Origin: Streptomyces sp. NBC_01445 | GTDB lineage: Bacteria > Actinomycetota > Actinomycetes > Streptomycetales > Streptomycetaceae | DNA length: 64,000 bases | Direction of reading: 5' to 3' | NCBI RefSeq assembly: GCF_035918235.1 | Contig: NZ_CP109486.1 | Span: 372,001-436,000, forward strand | Shown: positions 17,096 through 27,708 of the stretch, in pieces | How the letters are laid out: each line of letters opens with the position of its first letter | Position numbering within the stretch: the stretch's first letter is position 1 | Notes under the pieces: model-generated | What the model was told of the DNA's origin: nothing | Database searches by the model: none | What the model saw: the letters and a program-made list of their open reading frames with translations, nothing else | Program-made: the position numbers and the translations under genes

Positions 17096-17221
17096 TGACG
17101 GGCAGACTCAAGGGCTGCCATCGCCGAGTGTCGACTAGGGACCGCAGACTGGGGCGCAAACAACCGGGCAGCCAGGGTCCGGCATCGCGGATCCAGAAGG
17201 CCGCGAGGCCGACCTGGAGTG

Positions 17222-17560
17222 TCAGCCGGCCCGGTTCTTCGGATCTGGACTGTCCGCCTGGCCGCGGCGCCGAACGCGCCACACGATGAGCCCGCCCACC
17301 ACGATCACTGCGACGGCGATGGCAACGACGCGGCCGGCAACCGCCTCGACCCGCTGGTAGGCGGAGCCTGCGAAGTAGCCCAGCAGGGTGAAGCCGACTC
17401 CCCAGACCAGGCCGCCGAGGGCGTTGAAGAGGAGGAAGCGGCGGTAGTCCATGTGGGAGATATCGGCGAGCGTCGGCATCATAGTGCGAAGAAGGCGATG
17501 AAGCGGCCCAGGAAGACCGCTTCAGGGCCGGCCCAGGGACGCTGCTCGCCGACTCCGGTC
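17222..17560 (-). pseudogene. DedA-family membrane protein, broken
   Basis: Two frames together give a DedA C-terminus: PEAVFLGRFIAFF, a frame break near 17484 where the conserved RALMPxLAG stretch should be, then MPTLADISHMDYRRFLLFNA, LGGLVWGVGFTLLGYFAG and a last hydrophobic helix with a basic tail. The N-terminal half is missing. DedA proteins are polytopic membrane proteins linked to lipid transport and membrane homeostasis. Confidence 0.8.
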
Positions 17561-17785
17561 CGCCCCGTCGCACTCAAACCGCCGGTGGCGACTCCTACAC
17601 CACGGCGCGGCCTGGTCGTCGTCGAGGTCCTGGCGGGGTCAACCCGGCACGCAGTGGTGACTGTGATGTGGAGCAGGCAGCCGCATTGGACGGCGGTCAC
17701 GGCCGGGCGAAGAGGGCTTGTAACGAGGACGCCTCGTAGCTTGTGTGGTGGGGTGTCTGGACGGGCTTTGCGTCGTTTGCCGGTC

Positions 17786-18753
<968 letters not shown>

Positions 18754-18768
18754 CGCTGACGCACACTT

Positions 18769-18810
18769 GTAGCTGGGGCCCGCATCCTTAGGGGTGCGGG
18801 CCCCAGCTAC
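18769..18810 (+). terminator. Hairpin terminator after cspA
   Basis: GTAGCTGGGGCCCGCA pairs with TGCGGGCCCCAGCTAC around a short ATCCTTAGGGG centre, giving an about 16-bp perfect stem extendable by a wobble pair. There is no U-tract, as is common for Streptomyces terminators. Confidence 0.75.
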
Positions 18811-19088
18811 ACGCATTTCTGGCAGTGGTTTCGCCTGCGGGACGGCTCGGAGGAGTCCGCAATCTCGCGCAGCTCCTCCTTCAGGAATGCAGGCGCATCC
18901 TGAAGAGCTACACCGCACCTCGGCGCCCGGATTTTACGTCCCCACTGCGTCGCCTATTTCAGCATTTTCGCCCGCGCGGATTACCGACGGCCCGGATTTG
19001 CTTTGACATCGGTCCATACTTGTAATTCTCGATGCCGCTCATCGCTGCGGGGATTCCTTGATATGTGCCACATCGAGGAAGGTTCCGC

Positions 19089-20582
19089 ATGAACCGCACA
19101 CGCACCAACGACCGTTCCACCCGCACCCGTAGCGGCACTACTGACGCCACCAGGGGCGGCAGCCGCTTCGGCTCGCAGGCACCGCGCCGTTCCGGCGGCC
19201 CGGCCCGTTCCGGCGGCTACGGCCGCCGGCCGGCCGCAGTGCAAGGCGAGTTCGCGCTCCCCAGGACAATCACCCCCGCGCTGCCCGCTGTTGAAGGCTT
19301 CGAGGATCTGGGCATGCCCGCCCAGCTGCTCGCCGAACTCGGCAGGCAGGGCGTGACCGCGCCGTTCCCGATCCAGGGCGCGACGCTGCCGAACTCCCTG
19401 GCGGGCCGGGACGTCCTGGGTCGTGGGCGCACCGGTTCCGGCAAGACCCTCGCCTTCGGCCTCGCTCTCCTCGCCCGCACCGCCGGACGGCGAGCCGAGC
19501 CCCGCCAGCCGCTGGCACTGATCCTCGTACCCACGCGTGAGCTGGCCCAGCAGGTGACCGACGCGCTCACTCCGTACGCTCGCTCCGTCAAGCTGCGGCT
19601 GGCCACGGTGGTGGGCGGGATGTCGATCGGCAAGCAGGCCGGCGCGCTGCGAAGTGGCACTGAGGTGGTCGTCGCGACCCCGGGCCGGCTCAAGGACCTC
19701 ATCGACCGTGGCGACTGCCGGCTGAACCAGGTGGGCATCACCGTCCTGGACGAGGCCGACCAGATGGCCGACATGGGTTTCATGCCGCAGGTCACCGCGC
19801 TGCTCGACCAGGTGCGTCCGGAGGGGCAGCGGATGCTGTTCTCCGCCACCTTGGACCGCAACGTCGACCTGCTGGTGCGCCGCTATCTGACCGACCCCGT
19901 CGTGCATTCGGTCGACCCGTCGGCCGGTGCGGTGACGACGATGGAGCACCACGTCCTGCACGTCCACGGCGCCGACAAGCACGCCGCCACGACCGAGATC
20001 GCCGCCCGCGACGGCCGCGTGATCATGTTCCTGGACACCAAGCACGCCGTCGACCGGCTCACCCAAGACCTGCTCAACAGCGGGGTACGGGCCGCCGCGC
20101 TGCACGGCGGCAAGTCACAGCCACAGCGAACCCGCACCCTTGCGCAGTTCAAGACTGGCCACGTCAGCGTGCTGGTAGCGACCAACGTCGCGGCGCGCGG
20201 CATCCACGTCGACAACCTCGACCTCGTCGTCAACGTCGACCCGCCGACCGACCACAAGGACTACCTCCACCGCGGCGGACGAACCGCCCGCGCCGGCGAG
20301 TCCGGCAGTGTCGTCACCCTCGTCACACCGCACCAGCGCCGCGGCATGGTCCGCCTCATGTCGGACGCCGGAATCCGGCCGCAAACCACCCAGATCCACT
20401 CGGGCGACGAGGCCCTGAGCCGGATCACGGGAGCTCAGACCCCGTCCGGCATCCCGGTCGTCATCACCGCACCGGTGGCCGAACGCCCCAAGCGCAGCGC
20501 CTCCTCCCGGGGCCGACGCCGCCCCGCTTCGACAACCCGCCGCGCGCCCGTACGCCAAACCGCTCTCGATGCGGCGGCCTAG
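19089..20582 (+). CDS. DEAD-box ATP-dependent RNA helicase
   Basis: A 497-residue helicase. After a basic, low-complexity N-terminus rich in R, S and G come the Q-motif region (FEDLGMPAQLL, PFPIQ), motif I GRTGSGKT at residues 113-120, PTRELA, DEAD at 221-224, SAT, and the C-terminal VATNVAARGIHVD and HRGGRTARAGESG motifs. The last differs slightly from the common HRIGRTGRAG. A basic tail (KRSASSRGRRRP) probably binds RNA. The ATG at 19089 follows AGGAAGG. It unwinds RNA duplexes, probably for ribosome assembly or mRNA turnover at low temperature. Confidence 0.95.
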   Translation: MNRTRTNDRSTRTRSGTTDATRGGSRFGSQAPRRSGGPARSGGYGRRPAAVQGEFALPRTITPALPAVEGFEDLGMPAQLLAELGRQGVTAPFPIQGATLPNSLAGRDVLGRGRTGSGKTLAFGLALLARTAGRRAEPRQPLALILVPTRELAQQVTDALTPYARSVKLRLATVVGGMSIGKQAGALRSGTEVVVATPGRLKDLIDRGDCRLNQVGITVLDEADQMADMGFMPQVTALLDQVRPEGQRMLFSATLDRNVDLLVRRYLTDPVVHSVDPSAGAVTTMEHHVLHVHGADKHAATTEIAARDGRVIMFLDTKHAVDRLTQDLLNSGVRAAALHGGKSQPQRTRTLAQFKTGHVSVLVATNVAARGIHVDNLDLVVNVDPPTDHKDYLHRGGRTARAGESGSVVTLVTPHQRRGMVRLMSDAGIRPQTTQIHSGDEALSRITGAQTPSGIPVVITAPVAERPKRSASSRGRRRPASTTRRAPVRQTALDAAA

Positions 20583-20628
20583 AACTTTCGTGATCAGGAA
20601 GCTGACCCATCTCTGCAGGAGGCACCTT

Positions 20629-21033
20629 TTGACGCTGGTTCAGATGCAGCCCCGCCCGGCGAGCACCAACCCCGTGCACAGCAAGACGGTTGAGGCCAGG
20701 GACGCGGCCGGACCGCAGGTCTGTGACGACATGAGCGTAGAGGTGGCGCTGGCTGTTATGGCCGCAGCCCACACGGGCCGACTGGCCGTCTGCGACCAGG
20801 ACGGCCAGCGCACCGGCCTGGTCACCCAGACCGAACTCACCGCCGTCCGCGACAGCTCCGCTTACACGGACCGCGTCCGCCTGCGCGACATCACCGGCGA
20901 TCACAGGTCGTTCACCTCGCCCGAGGCCACTGGCTCCGAATCCGAGCACGTGCTGCGCTCCCGCCGGCTCGGCGCACTGCCGGTCATCGACGGGCAAGGC
21001 AGCGCCCTGGGCGCCCTCGCCCTCTCCCGCTGA
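20629..21033 (+). CDS. CBS-domain protein with TTG start
   Basis: About 134 residues forming a CBS pair: MSVEVALAVMAAAHTGRLAV, then RTGLVTQTELTAVRD, and a shorter second half ending RRLGALPVIDGQGSALGALA. CBS pairs usually sense adenine nucleotides. An ideal AGGAGG at 20617-20622 lies six bases before TTG at 20629, so I choose that rare start; the ATG at 20644 is the alternative. It is 46 bp after the helicase stop and likely co-transcribed. Confidence 0.75.
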   Translation: MTLVQMQPRPASTNPVHSKTVEARDAAGPQVCDDMSVEVALAVMAAAHTGRLAVCDQDGQRTGLVTQTELTAVRDSSAYTDRVRLRDITGDHRSFTSPEATGSESEHVLRSRRLGALPVIDGQGSALGALALSR

Positions 21034-21083
21034 CCCGCCTCACCCCTGGTCGGACCGTTCTCCCCTTCTCCTTGTGAGGCCAC

Positions 21084-21392
21084 ATGCGCTGCGTCATCGC
21101 CCGCTTCCCCTTCGAGCTCACCAAGAGCGGCGTGCTGGAATCGATGAAGGGCGTCAAGCCCGAACCGGGCACCGGCGAATCCGTGATCATCGGCCGCCGC
21201 CACTACCCCGTCAAACAAGTCGGCCAGGTCATCACCCGCCAGGACCGACGTGACTTCAGCGCCACCGAAGTCCTCCGGGCCATGACTCAGCTCGGCTTCA
21301 CCTGCCGTAGCCTCCCCACGGCCGCACCCGTACGCATCCTCAGCTCGCTCCAGCGAGCTTCCGCGATGCTCGGCACCCCCGTCTCCGTCTGA
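21084..21392 (+). CDS. Conserved hypothetical protein downstream of the helicase
   Basis: A 102-residue protein (MRCVIARFPFELTKSGVLES, then VIIGRRHYPVKQVGQVITRQ and a C-terminal helix). GAGG lies 5 bases before the ATG. I recall small proteins of this type next to DEAD-box helicases in Streptomyces but can give no function. Gene order suggests part of the cold-response cluster. Confidence 0.7.
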   Translation: MRCVIARFPFELTKSGVLESMKGVKPEPGTGESVIIGRRHYPVKQVGQVITRQDRRDFSATEVLRAMTQLGFTCRSLPTAAPVRILSSLQRASAMLGTPVSV

Positions 21393-21418
21393 CCGAGGTA
21401 ACAGGCACGAGCCAACAC

Positions 21419-21520
21419 GTCAACTGCCCGGTCGTGAAACGACCGGGCTTGCTGCTCGAGTCATCACTGGCTGTGATGGGTTCGGCTGCGTCCAGGACTC
21501 ACGCGATGAGGGTGAGTTCA
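21419..21520 (-). ncRNA. Predicted TnpB guide RNA (omega/reRNA) scaffold, copy 1
   Basis: TnpB nucleases use an RNA from the 3' end of their gene and the right end of the element, with the adjacent flank as guide. Here the segment from the tnpB 3' end through the perfect right-end hairpin to base 21419 would be the scaffold. The guide would be the sequence complementary to bases just below 21419. Inferred from family knowledge and position only. Confidence 0.35.
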
Positions 21521-22671
21521 GGGGCCGTTGACTGAGCCCCGCAGACCCACACCATCCAGCCGCGTTGGCGGATGTTGTGGGACGCGTTGTGGTCCGCGTG
21601 CTCAACGAAGCCGCAGACCCGGCACGCGAAGACGGCCTGGGAGGGCCGGTTGTCGCGTGCGGTGTGATGGCACTGGGAGCATTCCTGGCTGGTGTAGGCC
21701 GGATCGACATAGACGACCGGCACCCCGGCCCGCTTCGCCTTGTAGGCGATGAAGGAGCCGAGCTGGGCGAATGGCCAGGAGTGGAGCGTGGTGCGTTGGG
21801 GCTTTCTCAGCCGTGCCCGCTCGCGGATGCCCGTGAGTGTCTCCAGGGCGATCCCGCGACCGGTGCGTTCAGCCTCCGCCACGATCCGCTTCGAAATCTT
21901 GTGGTTGATGTCCTTGTTCCGCCGGGCTTCCCTGCCCGCGTACTTCTTCGCCCGCCGCTTGGCGGACTTGGTCTGCTTCTTCTGCAGCTTGGACCGCAGC
22001 TTGCGGTCCTGTTCCCGTTTGCGGTTGATCCGCCTGCCGCAGTGCCGTGCCCCGTCGGAGGTGGCCGCGATGTTCACGATCCCCAGATCCACCCCGACAA
22101 AGCCGACCGGATGAGTGTTCAGATCCCCCTCGGGGATCTCGCAGGTCGCGATCAAGAACCATTTCCCGCCCTGGCACACCAGGTCGGACTCACCCTTGCG
22201 GTGCGCGGCAAGGACCTCCAGCTGCCCGGCCTGCCCCGTGAAGGCCACGTTCTTCAGCCGGCCTGCGGTGGTCCAGATCGATACCGTGCGTGCCTGGTGC
22301 TGCCAGGACAGCATCCGGTCGTCGTAAGGCTGCGCCGCCTGGGGCCGGAAGACCACCGGCTTGCCCGAGGCGCGGGCGTGCCGCTTGGTCCCGGGCCGTC
22401 CGTAGCGGCCGTTACGTAGGTTCGCCTTCAAGGTGGTGTAGGCGTCGCAGGTCTTCTTGATGGCGTGCTGGGCGGCCTGCGCGCCCAGGCCCCACCTGGC
22501 CCGGACCTCGGCATAGGTGTGCTTGCGCAACTCCAGCGGACGTCGCGCGTTCTCCTCGAAAGCAACCCCGGCCGCCCAGGTCGCCGCTTGATTGCAGGCG
22601 TGCAGGGTCGCCTCAAGTGCCGCCGCCTGTACGGGCGTCGGCAGCAGCTTCACCCGCACCACCAGCTTCAC
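21499..22671 (-). CDS. tnpB: TnpB RNA-guided nuclease, copy 1
   Basis: A 390-residue TnpB starting at GTG 22671. The split RuvC domain is intact: D195 in FVGVDLGIVN, E277 in GIALETLTG and D360 in EHADHNAS. The zinc finger CSQC...CRVC (C331, C334, C350, C353) is complete, and the N-terminal wedge region (RVKLLPTPVQ) is present. The frame stays open about 60 residues upstream, but family length and the copy 2 comparison support this start. It is almost identical to copy 2, so both are recent. Confidence 0.92.
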   Translation of the reverse strand: MKLVVRVKLLPTPVQAAALEATLHACNQAATWAAGVAFEENARRPLELRKHTYAEVRARWGLGAQAAQHAIKKTCDAYTTLKANLRNGRYGRPGTKRHARASGKPVVFRPQAAQPYDDRMLSWQHQARTVSIWTTAGRLKNVAFTGQAGQLEVLAAHRKGESDLVCQGGKWFLIATCEIPEGDLNTHPVGFVGVDLGIVNIAATSDGARHCGRRINRKREQDRKLRSKLQKKQTKSAKRRAKKYAGREARRNKDINHKISKRIVAEAERTGRGIALETLTGIRERARLRKPQRTTLHSWPFAQLGSFIAYKAKRAGVPVVYVDPAYTSQECSQCHHTARDNRPSQAVFACRVCGFVEHADHNASHNIRQRGWMVWVCGAQSTAPELTLIA

Positions 22672-22914
22672 GATCAGCGAACCTATACACCCGGACGAAG
22701 ACCCACCACACGTTCGCCCCACCTCACCCGAACGAGCGACACCCACCCCGGCCCTGCCCGCGCACACCGCCGTAGCCCGGCCCCGCCGGAACGCCTCCCG
22801 GCCGCTCCGCGGCCGTGATGGCCTGCGGCACGTCACGGCGACGCTCCGCGTCACACCCCGTGGATGCGATTCCTCCCGGGCGTAAACGCCCAGGGTTCCT
22901 GCCGCAGTGATTGC

Positions 22915-23274
22915 TCAGTGGTCGGAATAGCTGAAGTCGCCCACGGTCCAGGTGCTGATGTCCTCGATCGCCACGCGGTACATCCCGCCTGTCTCGGGAA
23001 TCCCCACCGTGCCCTGCAGGATCCGGGCGACATGGAAGTGCAGATGCGTAGGCGGCCCGTCCTTCTTCGCGGGGGTGTCGAAGACGGAGGAGAACTCTCC
23101 CAAGCGGTCCGAGTCCGACAGCACCTCCGACACCCTCTGCCTCCAAACTGCTTCGGGAGCCAGCCGACCGGTGATGACAGCACCACCGGTGACCACGGTC
23201 AGGGACATCTGGTTGCTCTGCCCGGATTCCACCAGGGCAGCGACGTCAACGAGCAGCTCGTCAGGCTTCGACAT
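22915..23274 (-). CDS. Conserved hypothetical protein, possibly leaderless
   Basis: A 119-residue mixed alpha/beta protein (LTVVTGGAVITGRLAPEAVW; PTHLHFHVARILQGTVGIPE; YRVAIEDISTWTVGDF) with no signal peptide or membrane segment. I do not recognise its family. A perfect TATAAT lies seven bases upstream of the ATG and there is no ribosome site, so the message may begin at the start codon. The adjacent TnpB element begins about 20 bp after its stop. Confidence 0.65.
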   Translation of the reverse strand: MSKPDELLVDVAALVESGQSNQMSLTVVTGGAVITGRLAPEAVWRQRVSEVLSDSDRLGEFSSVFDTPAKKDGPPTHLHFHVARILQGTVGIPETGGMYRVAIEDISTWTVGDFSYSDH

Positions 23275-23319
23275 GGGGCAGATTATATTCAACGTCATCC
23301 AGCTGATTGAGCGGCGGCG

Positions 23320-23620
23320 CTACAGGGAACGACGGGCGCTCACGGTCTTACCGCCTGAGGCACGGCGAGTGACGAAGCTTCGGCTGCCCCATGGTCGACC
23401 GCCTCGCCCGCTCCACCGCGGTGGTGCCGCCGTTCAGGTCGGGGTGCGCTTGCGCATGCCGACTGGGGTCGTGGACGGCCACCTCGATGGTGTCGGGGTG
23501 TGCAGTCAGTTCCCATGTGCAGCGGCCCCCCGCCGTGGCGCATGGGCGTTGGTGACGAGCTCGGACACGACCAAGTCCACGGTGTCCGCTGACCGACCTC
23601 CCATGACGCTGTCGAGGTAG
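23320..23620 (-). pseudogene. RsbW-like histidine-kinase-type ATPase, broken
   Basis: Fragments in three minus-strand frames add up to the small anti-sigma/regulatory ATPase fold: TVDLVVSELVTNA (N-box region), RCTWELTAHPDTIEVAVHDP (next strands), then a degraded G-box and a SGGKTVSARRSL tail. Several frame changes rule out a working product. Such proteins are common partners of PP2C phosphatases in Streptomyces. Confidence 0.65.
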
Positions 23621-23638
23621 GTCTCCTAGCATGATCAC

Positions 23639-24466
23639 ATGGTTGCCAGTAACGCCCGAGAGACCGGGCAAGGACGGGAAGCCGTGTCCCGCGACGCCGC
23701 TGAAGTCGAATGCAGTCACGTCGCCTCAGCGCGTGAAGAACGCCGTGAAGAGCGGCTGCCCTGCGGATCACCAGGTGGCGCAGGGGGGAAGACGCCCTCG
23801 GCTGCTGCTCTGGTGGAGCAGGCGGCCGACCTGGCCGAACCGATCAAGCCGAGATTGCGTGGCTGGCTCCATGCCGGAATGGTCCCTGCCGCACTGATCG
23901 CAGGCGTCGTACTCATCTGCCTGGCCCCGACTCCGCAGGCGGTCCTGGCCTGCGCCGTGTATTCAGCCACCGCCTGGCTGCTGTTCGCAACGAGCGCCAC
24001 CTACCACCGCGGCACCTGGGGGCCGCTCGGCGAGGCTCTCCTGCGACGTCTCGACCATGCCAACATCTTCCTGATCATCGCCGGCACCTGCACCCCCCTG
24101 GCCGTGCTCCTCCTCCCGCCGGACCAGCGATCCCTTCTGTTGTGGATCGTGTGGGCGGGCGCATTGGCCGGCATCGCGTTCCGGGTCCTATGGGTCGCAG
24201 CTCCGCGCTGGCTGTACACCCCGTGTTACCTGGCCTTGGGGTGGGCGCCAGTGAGCTACCTGCCCGACTTCCTGCACACCGGCGGAGTAGCCGTACTCGT
24301 CCTCATCGTGGCCGGCGGTCTCCTCTACAGCGCGGGCGCGGTGGTCTACGCCCTCCAGCGGCCCGACCCCTCTCCCCGCTGGTTCGGCTTCCACGAGGTG
24401 TTCCACGCGCTGACCGTGGCGGCTTTCACCGCGCACTACACCGCCATCTCCCTGGCCACCTACTGA
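23639..24466 (+). CDS. Hemolysin III/PAQR-family membrane protein
   Basis: A 275-residue protein. About 75 N-terminal residues are polar and charged, then seven hydrophobic segments follow. Family motifs are the SATYHRG histidine after TM2, RRLDHANIFLIIAGTCTP and the C-terminal GFHEVFHALTVAAFTAHY with two histidines that form the metal site in PAQR proteins. Bacterial members are called hemolysin III, but the role here is unknown. The long N-terminus is unusual; the true start may be further in, near GWLHAGM. Confidence 0.85.
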   Translation: MVASNARETGQGREAVSRDAAEVECSHVASAREERREERLPCGSPGGAGGKTPSAAALVEQAADLAEPIKPRLRGWLHAGMVPAALIAGVVLICLAPTPQAVLACAVYSATAWLLFATSATYHRGTWGPLGEALLRRLDHANIFLIIAGTCTPLAVLLLPPDQRSLLLWIVWAGALAGIAFRVLWVAAPRWLYTPCYLALGWAPVSYLPDFLHTGGVAVLVLIVAGGLLYSAGAVVYALQRPDPSPRWFGFHEVFHALTVAAFTAHYTAISLATY

Positions 24467-25056
24467 CCTGCTCGGGCTGCGCCTGCGGCGGCGGCCAGGG
24501 CCGGCCGAAGCTGGCTACCGGAGCAGCCGGGTGTACACCGACAGCGGGCGACGTACACAGCGAGCTGGCCGCCCCGCCCGAGCGGTTCATCCGGGCGACA
24601 GAGGGCGCCAGCGAGAAGACCGCGACCTGGGTGGGACGTCAGCGCCGTGCTCAGCGTTCTGGCCGACACCGCGGGCGACGGTCTCGCCCGCCTGGAGCAT
24701 GTCGTGCACGGCTTTGAGCGCCCGGCTTCTCTTGGTGAGGCTGCCCCGACGACGGGCTGCCTTCAGCACGTCTCCTGACGTTCGGGGACCAAGAGCATCT
24801 GGAAGAGCCGCCCGAGCCCCCGCCTGCGCCGTCCGCGCACCCGGCACCCGCCTGGACCAACCCGAAACCGCCCCCACCCCGCGCAAGCCCGGCGACCTGC
24901 CCGGCCTGCGCATCATCCGGCTCCGGGAGGCCGCCGACCGCGCCGCCGCCGCCCACCTCTTCGGCGTCCCCTTTAACGAAGAGACCCAGCAACGCGCCCC
25001 CGGCAACGGATGCTTCAGCGGACTCGTCCAGCACAGCGACACCGTCTTCTACGGGG
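24467..25056. other. Relic region with coding-like fragments
   Basis: Coding-like fragments occur without an intact gene: a plus-strand frame near 24640-24775 reads VLSVLADTAGDGLARLEHVV and continues to a stop after GCLQHVS, and near 24890-25060 another reads GLRIIRLREAADRAAAAHLF. Neither has a start, and they lie in different frames. I recognise no family. Confidence 0.35.
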
Positions 25057-25449
25057 CTAGTCACGAACCGGCTGACCGACTTCGGATGGCCAACTGGGAC
25101 GAACGCGTTCGACGAAGTCTGCGAAGTTGGTCCGTAGATACCGAGAGTCGGACGGCTTCAGACGGATCTGTTGGCGGCTGTCTGCCCACCAGATCTCGAA
25201 ATCGGCAACCGTGCCTTCTGCTGGCCAGTCTTCGTCCTCGTTCGGCAGCAGCAGGACGTCGACAAAGCCTCCGACGCTCAGCCCGATGTCCACGAAGATC
25301 CCGATCGCACCGGGCCGGGGAACTTTCACCACGGTGCCCTCGAAGACCTGCCCGAAGCACAGGTCCCTCCGAATCCGAGCCCACTCGGCATCTGTCGCCA
25401 CGAACAGATCATCGCACCTTCGTCCGGGGCGCGAGTGCCTGGGACTCAA
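25057..25449 (-). CDS. Small S1/OB-fold domain protein
   Basis: A 130-residue protein. Residues about 30-95 look like an S1-type OB fold: FGQVFEGTVVKVPRPGAIGI, then FVDIGLSVGGFVDV. A C-terminal helical tail follows. S1 domains bind RNA, but here it stands alone and its function is unknown. The N-terminal ~17 residues are basic and may not be translated; an internal GTG (VATDAEW) is an alternative start. Confidence 0.6.
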   Translation of the reverse strand: MSPRHSRPGRRCDDLFVATDAEWARIRRDLCFGQVFEGTVVKVPRPGAIGIFVDIGLSVGGFVDVLLLPNEDEDWPAEGTVADFEIWWADSRQQIRLKPSDSRYLRTNFADFVERVRPSWPSEVGQPVRD

Positions 25450-25596
25450 CGTGAACTGCCGCAGCGTCCCCTCACGATGATCGCTTCAGCGACACGGCAC
25501 TGCCGCTAGGTCTCGTGAACATCCATGACTCGAATGCTGACCAACCGCTGCTGAAACTCATCGACAAACGCCGCTGCTGAACATGAACGAAGCCAC

Positions 25597-26343
25597 TTGT
25601 ATGACGGGCACCGTGCACAGACCACTCTGGAGCGCTGGCACCAGGTCCACGACCTCCTTAACCAGGGCGTGGGCCTGCTCGAATGCGCCCGCCGCCTTCA
25701 ACTGGCTCTGAACACCGTCAAACGCTACGCCCGCGCTGATCGGCCCGAGAGGATGCTCCGCGTCCCCAAGTACCGCGCCAGCCTGGTCGATCCCTACCGC
25801 GAGCACCTGCGTAAACGGCGGGCCGAGGACCCCGGCGTCCCCGTCGGGCACCTCTTCGAAGAGATCAAAGCCCTCGGCTTCACGGGCTGCCTCAACCTTC
25901 TACACAAGTACATCAACCAAGGCCGCGCGGACGCCGACCGCAGCCACATCTGCGCGCGCAGGCTCGCCCAGATGCTCCTCACCAGGCCCGACCACCTCAA
26001 GGCCGAGCAGCACGACCTCCTGGCCAAGCTCACCGCTGCCTGCCCCGAGATGACCGAACTGGCCGCTTGCATCAGGGACTTTGCCCCGCTCCTGCAGCAC
26101 ACCGCGGGAAATGCCGACGCGCTCGAGCTCTGGATCACCCAGGTCCACGCTGCCGGTTTGCCGCATCTGGACGCCTTCACTCGAGGTCTGGAGCGCGACC
26201 TCGACGCCGTGATCGCCGCGTTCACACTCCCGTACAGCAACGGACCGACCGAGGACGTCAACACCAAGACCAAGCTGATCGCGCGCCAGATGCACGGCCG
26301 GGCGGGCTTCAGCCTCCTCCGTCACCGCATCCTCCTCGGATGA
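25597..26343 (+). pseudogene. ISL3-family transposase, N-terminally truncated
   Basis: A 248-residue frame matches the last part of ISL3 transposases: a helix-turn-helix-like insert (LLECARRLQLALNTVKRYAR), then the C-terminal catalytic block LPYSNGPTEDVNTKTKLIAR with the glutamate and QMHGRAGFSLLRHRILLG. The zinc-finger N-terminus and first catalytic aspartates are absent. An intact ISL3 enzyme could mobilise the short element at 278-419, but this copy cannot. Confidence 0.8.
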
Positions 26344-26614
26344 CATCACCCTTCGTCACCACCGAAAGTGAGACAGGGCCGTTCGCTGTACAGTCCCCGA
26401 TGGACGACGCGCGCTTCTTCAACGACGAACCCCACCGCCGACAAACTCGCCGCGCTCGCCGAACTCGGACTCGACTGGGCAGCCTGACGTCGCGCTACTG
26501 CGTCCGGGTAGGCGTGATTGTAGAAAGTGAAGTTGCCCGGAACGTTGTGCGTCCCGGTCAGCATGCGCGGGACGCAGTCGCGAAGCTCCTGGGAGAGTTG
26601 CAGGTCTCAGCTGC
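26344..26614. other. Short relics between the ISL3 fragment and MerR copy B
   Basis: A plus-strand frame at 26446-26488 reads TADKLAALAELGLDWAA then stop, resembling the C-terminus of helicase-associated-domain proteins. On the minus strand near 26500-26564 MLTGTHNVPGNFTFYNHAYP reads like a protein fragment of unknown origin. No intact gene is present. Confidence 0.35.
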
Positions 26615-26953
26615 TCAGGCCGCGGTCGTCGGGTTCGCTGATTCGGCGGCGCGGCGGTATTCGGCGTTGATGCGCTGGGCCTCTTCGAGCTGGTCTTCGA
26701 GGATGACGATGCGGCAGGCGGCCTCGATCGGGGTGCCGTGGTCGACGAGCTCACGCGCGCGGGCGGCGATGCGCAGCTGGTAGCGGGAGTAGCGGCGGTG
26801 GCCGCCCTCGGAGCGGAGCGGGGTGATCAGGCGGGCTTCGCCGATGGCACGCAGGAAGCCCTGGGTGGTGCCGAGCATTTCGGCCGCCCGGCCCATCGTG
26901 TAGGCGGGGTAGTCGTCGTCATCGAGACGGCCGAATGAATCGTCTGCTGTCAT
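26615..26953 (-). CDS. MerR-type regulator, copy B (intact)
   Basis: A 112-residue protein: acidic N-terminus, helix-turn-helix [20 protein letters not shown], wing [20 protein letters not shown], then a long helix [20 protein letters not shown] ending in TTAA. It lacks the ligand-binding domain of larger MerR proteins. Start ATG 26953 has a GAGAGGTG site. It is nearly identical to copy A over the first 101 residues. The ~0.75-kb leader before it is non-coding and conserved with copy A. The target is unknown; self-regulation through the leader is possible. Confidence 0.88.
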   Translation of the reverse strand: MTADDSFGRLDDDDYPAYTMGRAAEMLGTTQGFLRAIGEARLITPLRSEGGHRRYSRYQLRIAARARELVDHGTPIEAACRIVILEDQLEEAQRINAEYRRAAESANPTTAA

Positions 26954-27708
26954 TGCACCTCTCTGTGGAACGCGGGGAGGGGCCCTGGTGCCGTATGGCA
27001 CCAGGGCCCCGAAGGAACTGCTACACCATCTGCCGGCCCTGGTACTGCGCCGGCCTTCCGTGTCCGCACGCCCACCCGGGAGAGGACGGGGAATGCGGGG
27101 ATCGCGGTTGCTTGACCGGAGACCACCTCACTATCGATGTCCTGCGGTACCCGGGCTCAACACTCCACCCGGGCGATCCTGATGGCGCTCAACTCCTCCG
27201 TTCTTCCCTCTTGACCAACTACTTACCAAACGGGAACTGCGGAACTGCGTACTGCTGGTACTACGAACTACTCGTGGCCTCGAACAGCGCCACTCTTCGG
27301 CAGCCAGCCCCGTCGCCCGTCCTGCATCTGCTCTGGCTTAGAACCCCACTGCCGAACCTCCCGGCACGCGCGCCCGCAGCCGACGCCTTCACCGAGGTAC
27401 CGCTCACTGACTTCACTGCTGGGAACTGCGAACTGCACTTACGGGTACTGCCACGGCGGCCCCTGAATACTGCGAGCCGCCCGGTCCGGTCGCCAGTCCC
27501 GTCGCCGTCCTGCAACAACCCTGGCTTCGGAACTCCGCCACCGCACCGTCCTGCCAACTGCAACTGCATGTACTACTGACCGGCAGTTCGTCTCTGCCAG
27601 GCCCTGCTCGATCTCGACTACGAGAGAAACCATAGCCACACCACCACCCAATGTCTACTTCAGTCAACATAGATTTCCGCGTGTTCAACAGTGAGGTAAT
27701 CGACCTCA
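26954..27708 (-). repeat. Long non-coding leader of MerR copy B (duplicate of 16296-17095)
   Basis: Second copy of the leader. The 14-bp perfect hairpin is at 26979-27010 with the same arms as in copy A but a GTAT loop instead of AAAT, so the stem is kept while the loop varies. The identical block starting TTGACCGGAGACCACCTCAC lies around 27115-27185. Homology with copy A ends near 27708, close to a TCAACATAGATTTCCGCGTG block shared with copy A. Short indels between copies destroy every shared frame. Confidence 0.6.

Larger units (their letters stand above)
21419..22895 (-). mobile_element. TnpB-only IS200/IS605-type element, copy 1
   Basis: Comparison with the inverted copy at 28436-29918 defines the ends. 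Identity begins near AGGAAC at 22890-22895 and stops after GTTGAC (minus strand), at 21419. The left end has an imperfect hairpin around CCTGGGCG/CGCCCGGGAGG (22874-22893). The right end has a perfect 9-bp hairpin at 21427-21447 (CCCGGTCGT-GAA-ACGACCGGG). It carries tnpB and no tnpA, so it must be mobilised in trans. It lies between the helicase cluster and a hypothetical gene without breaking either. Confidence 0.7.
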
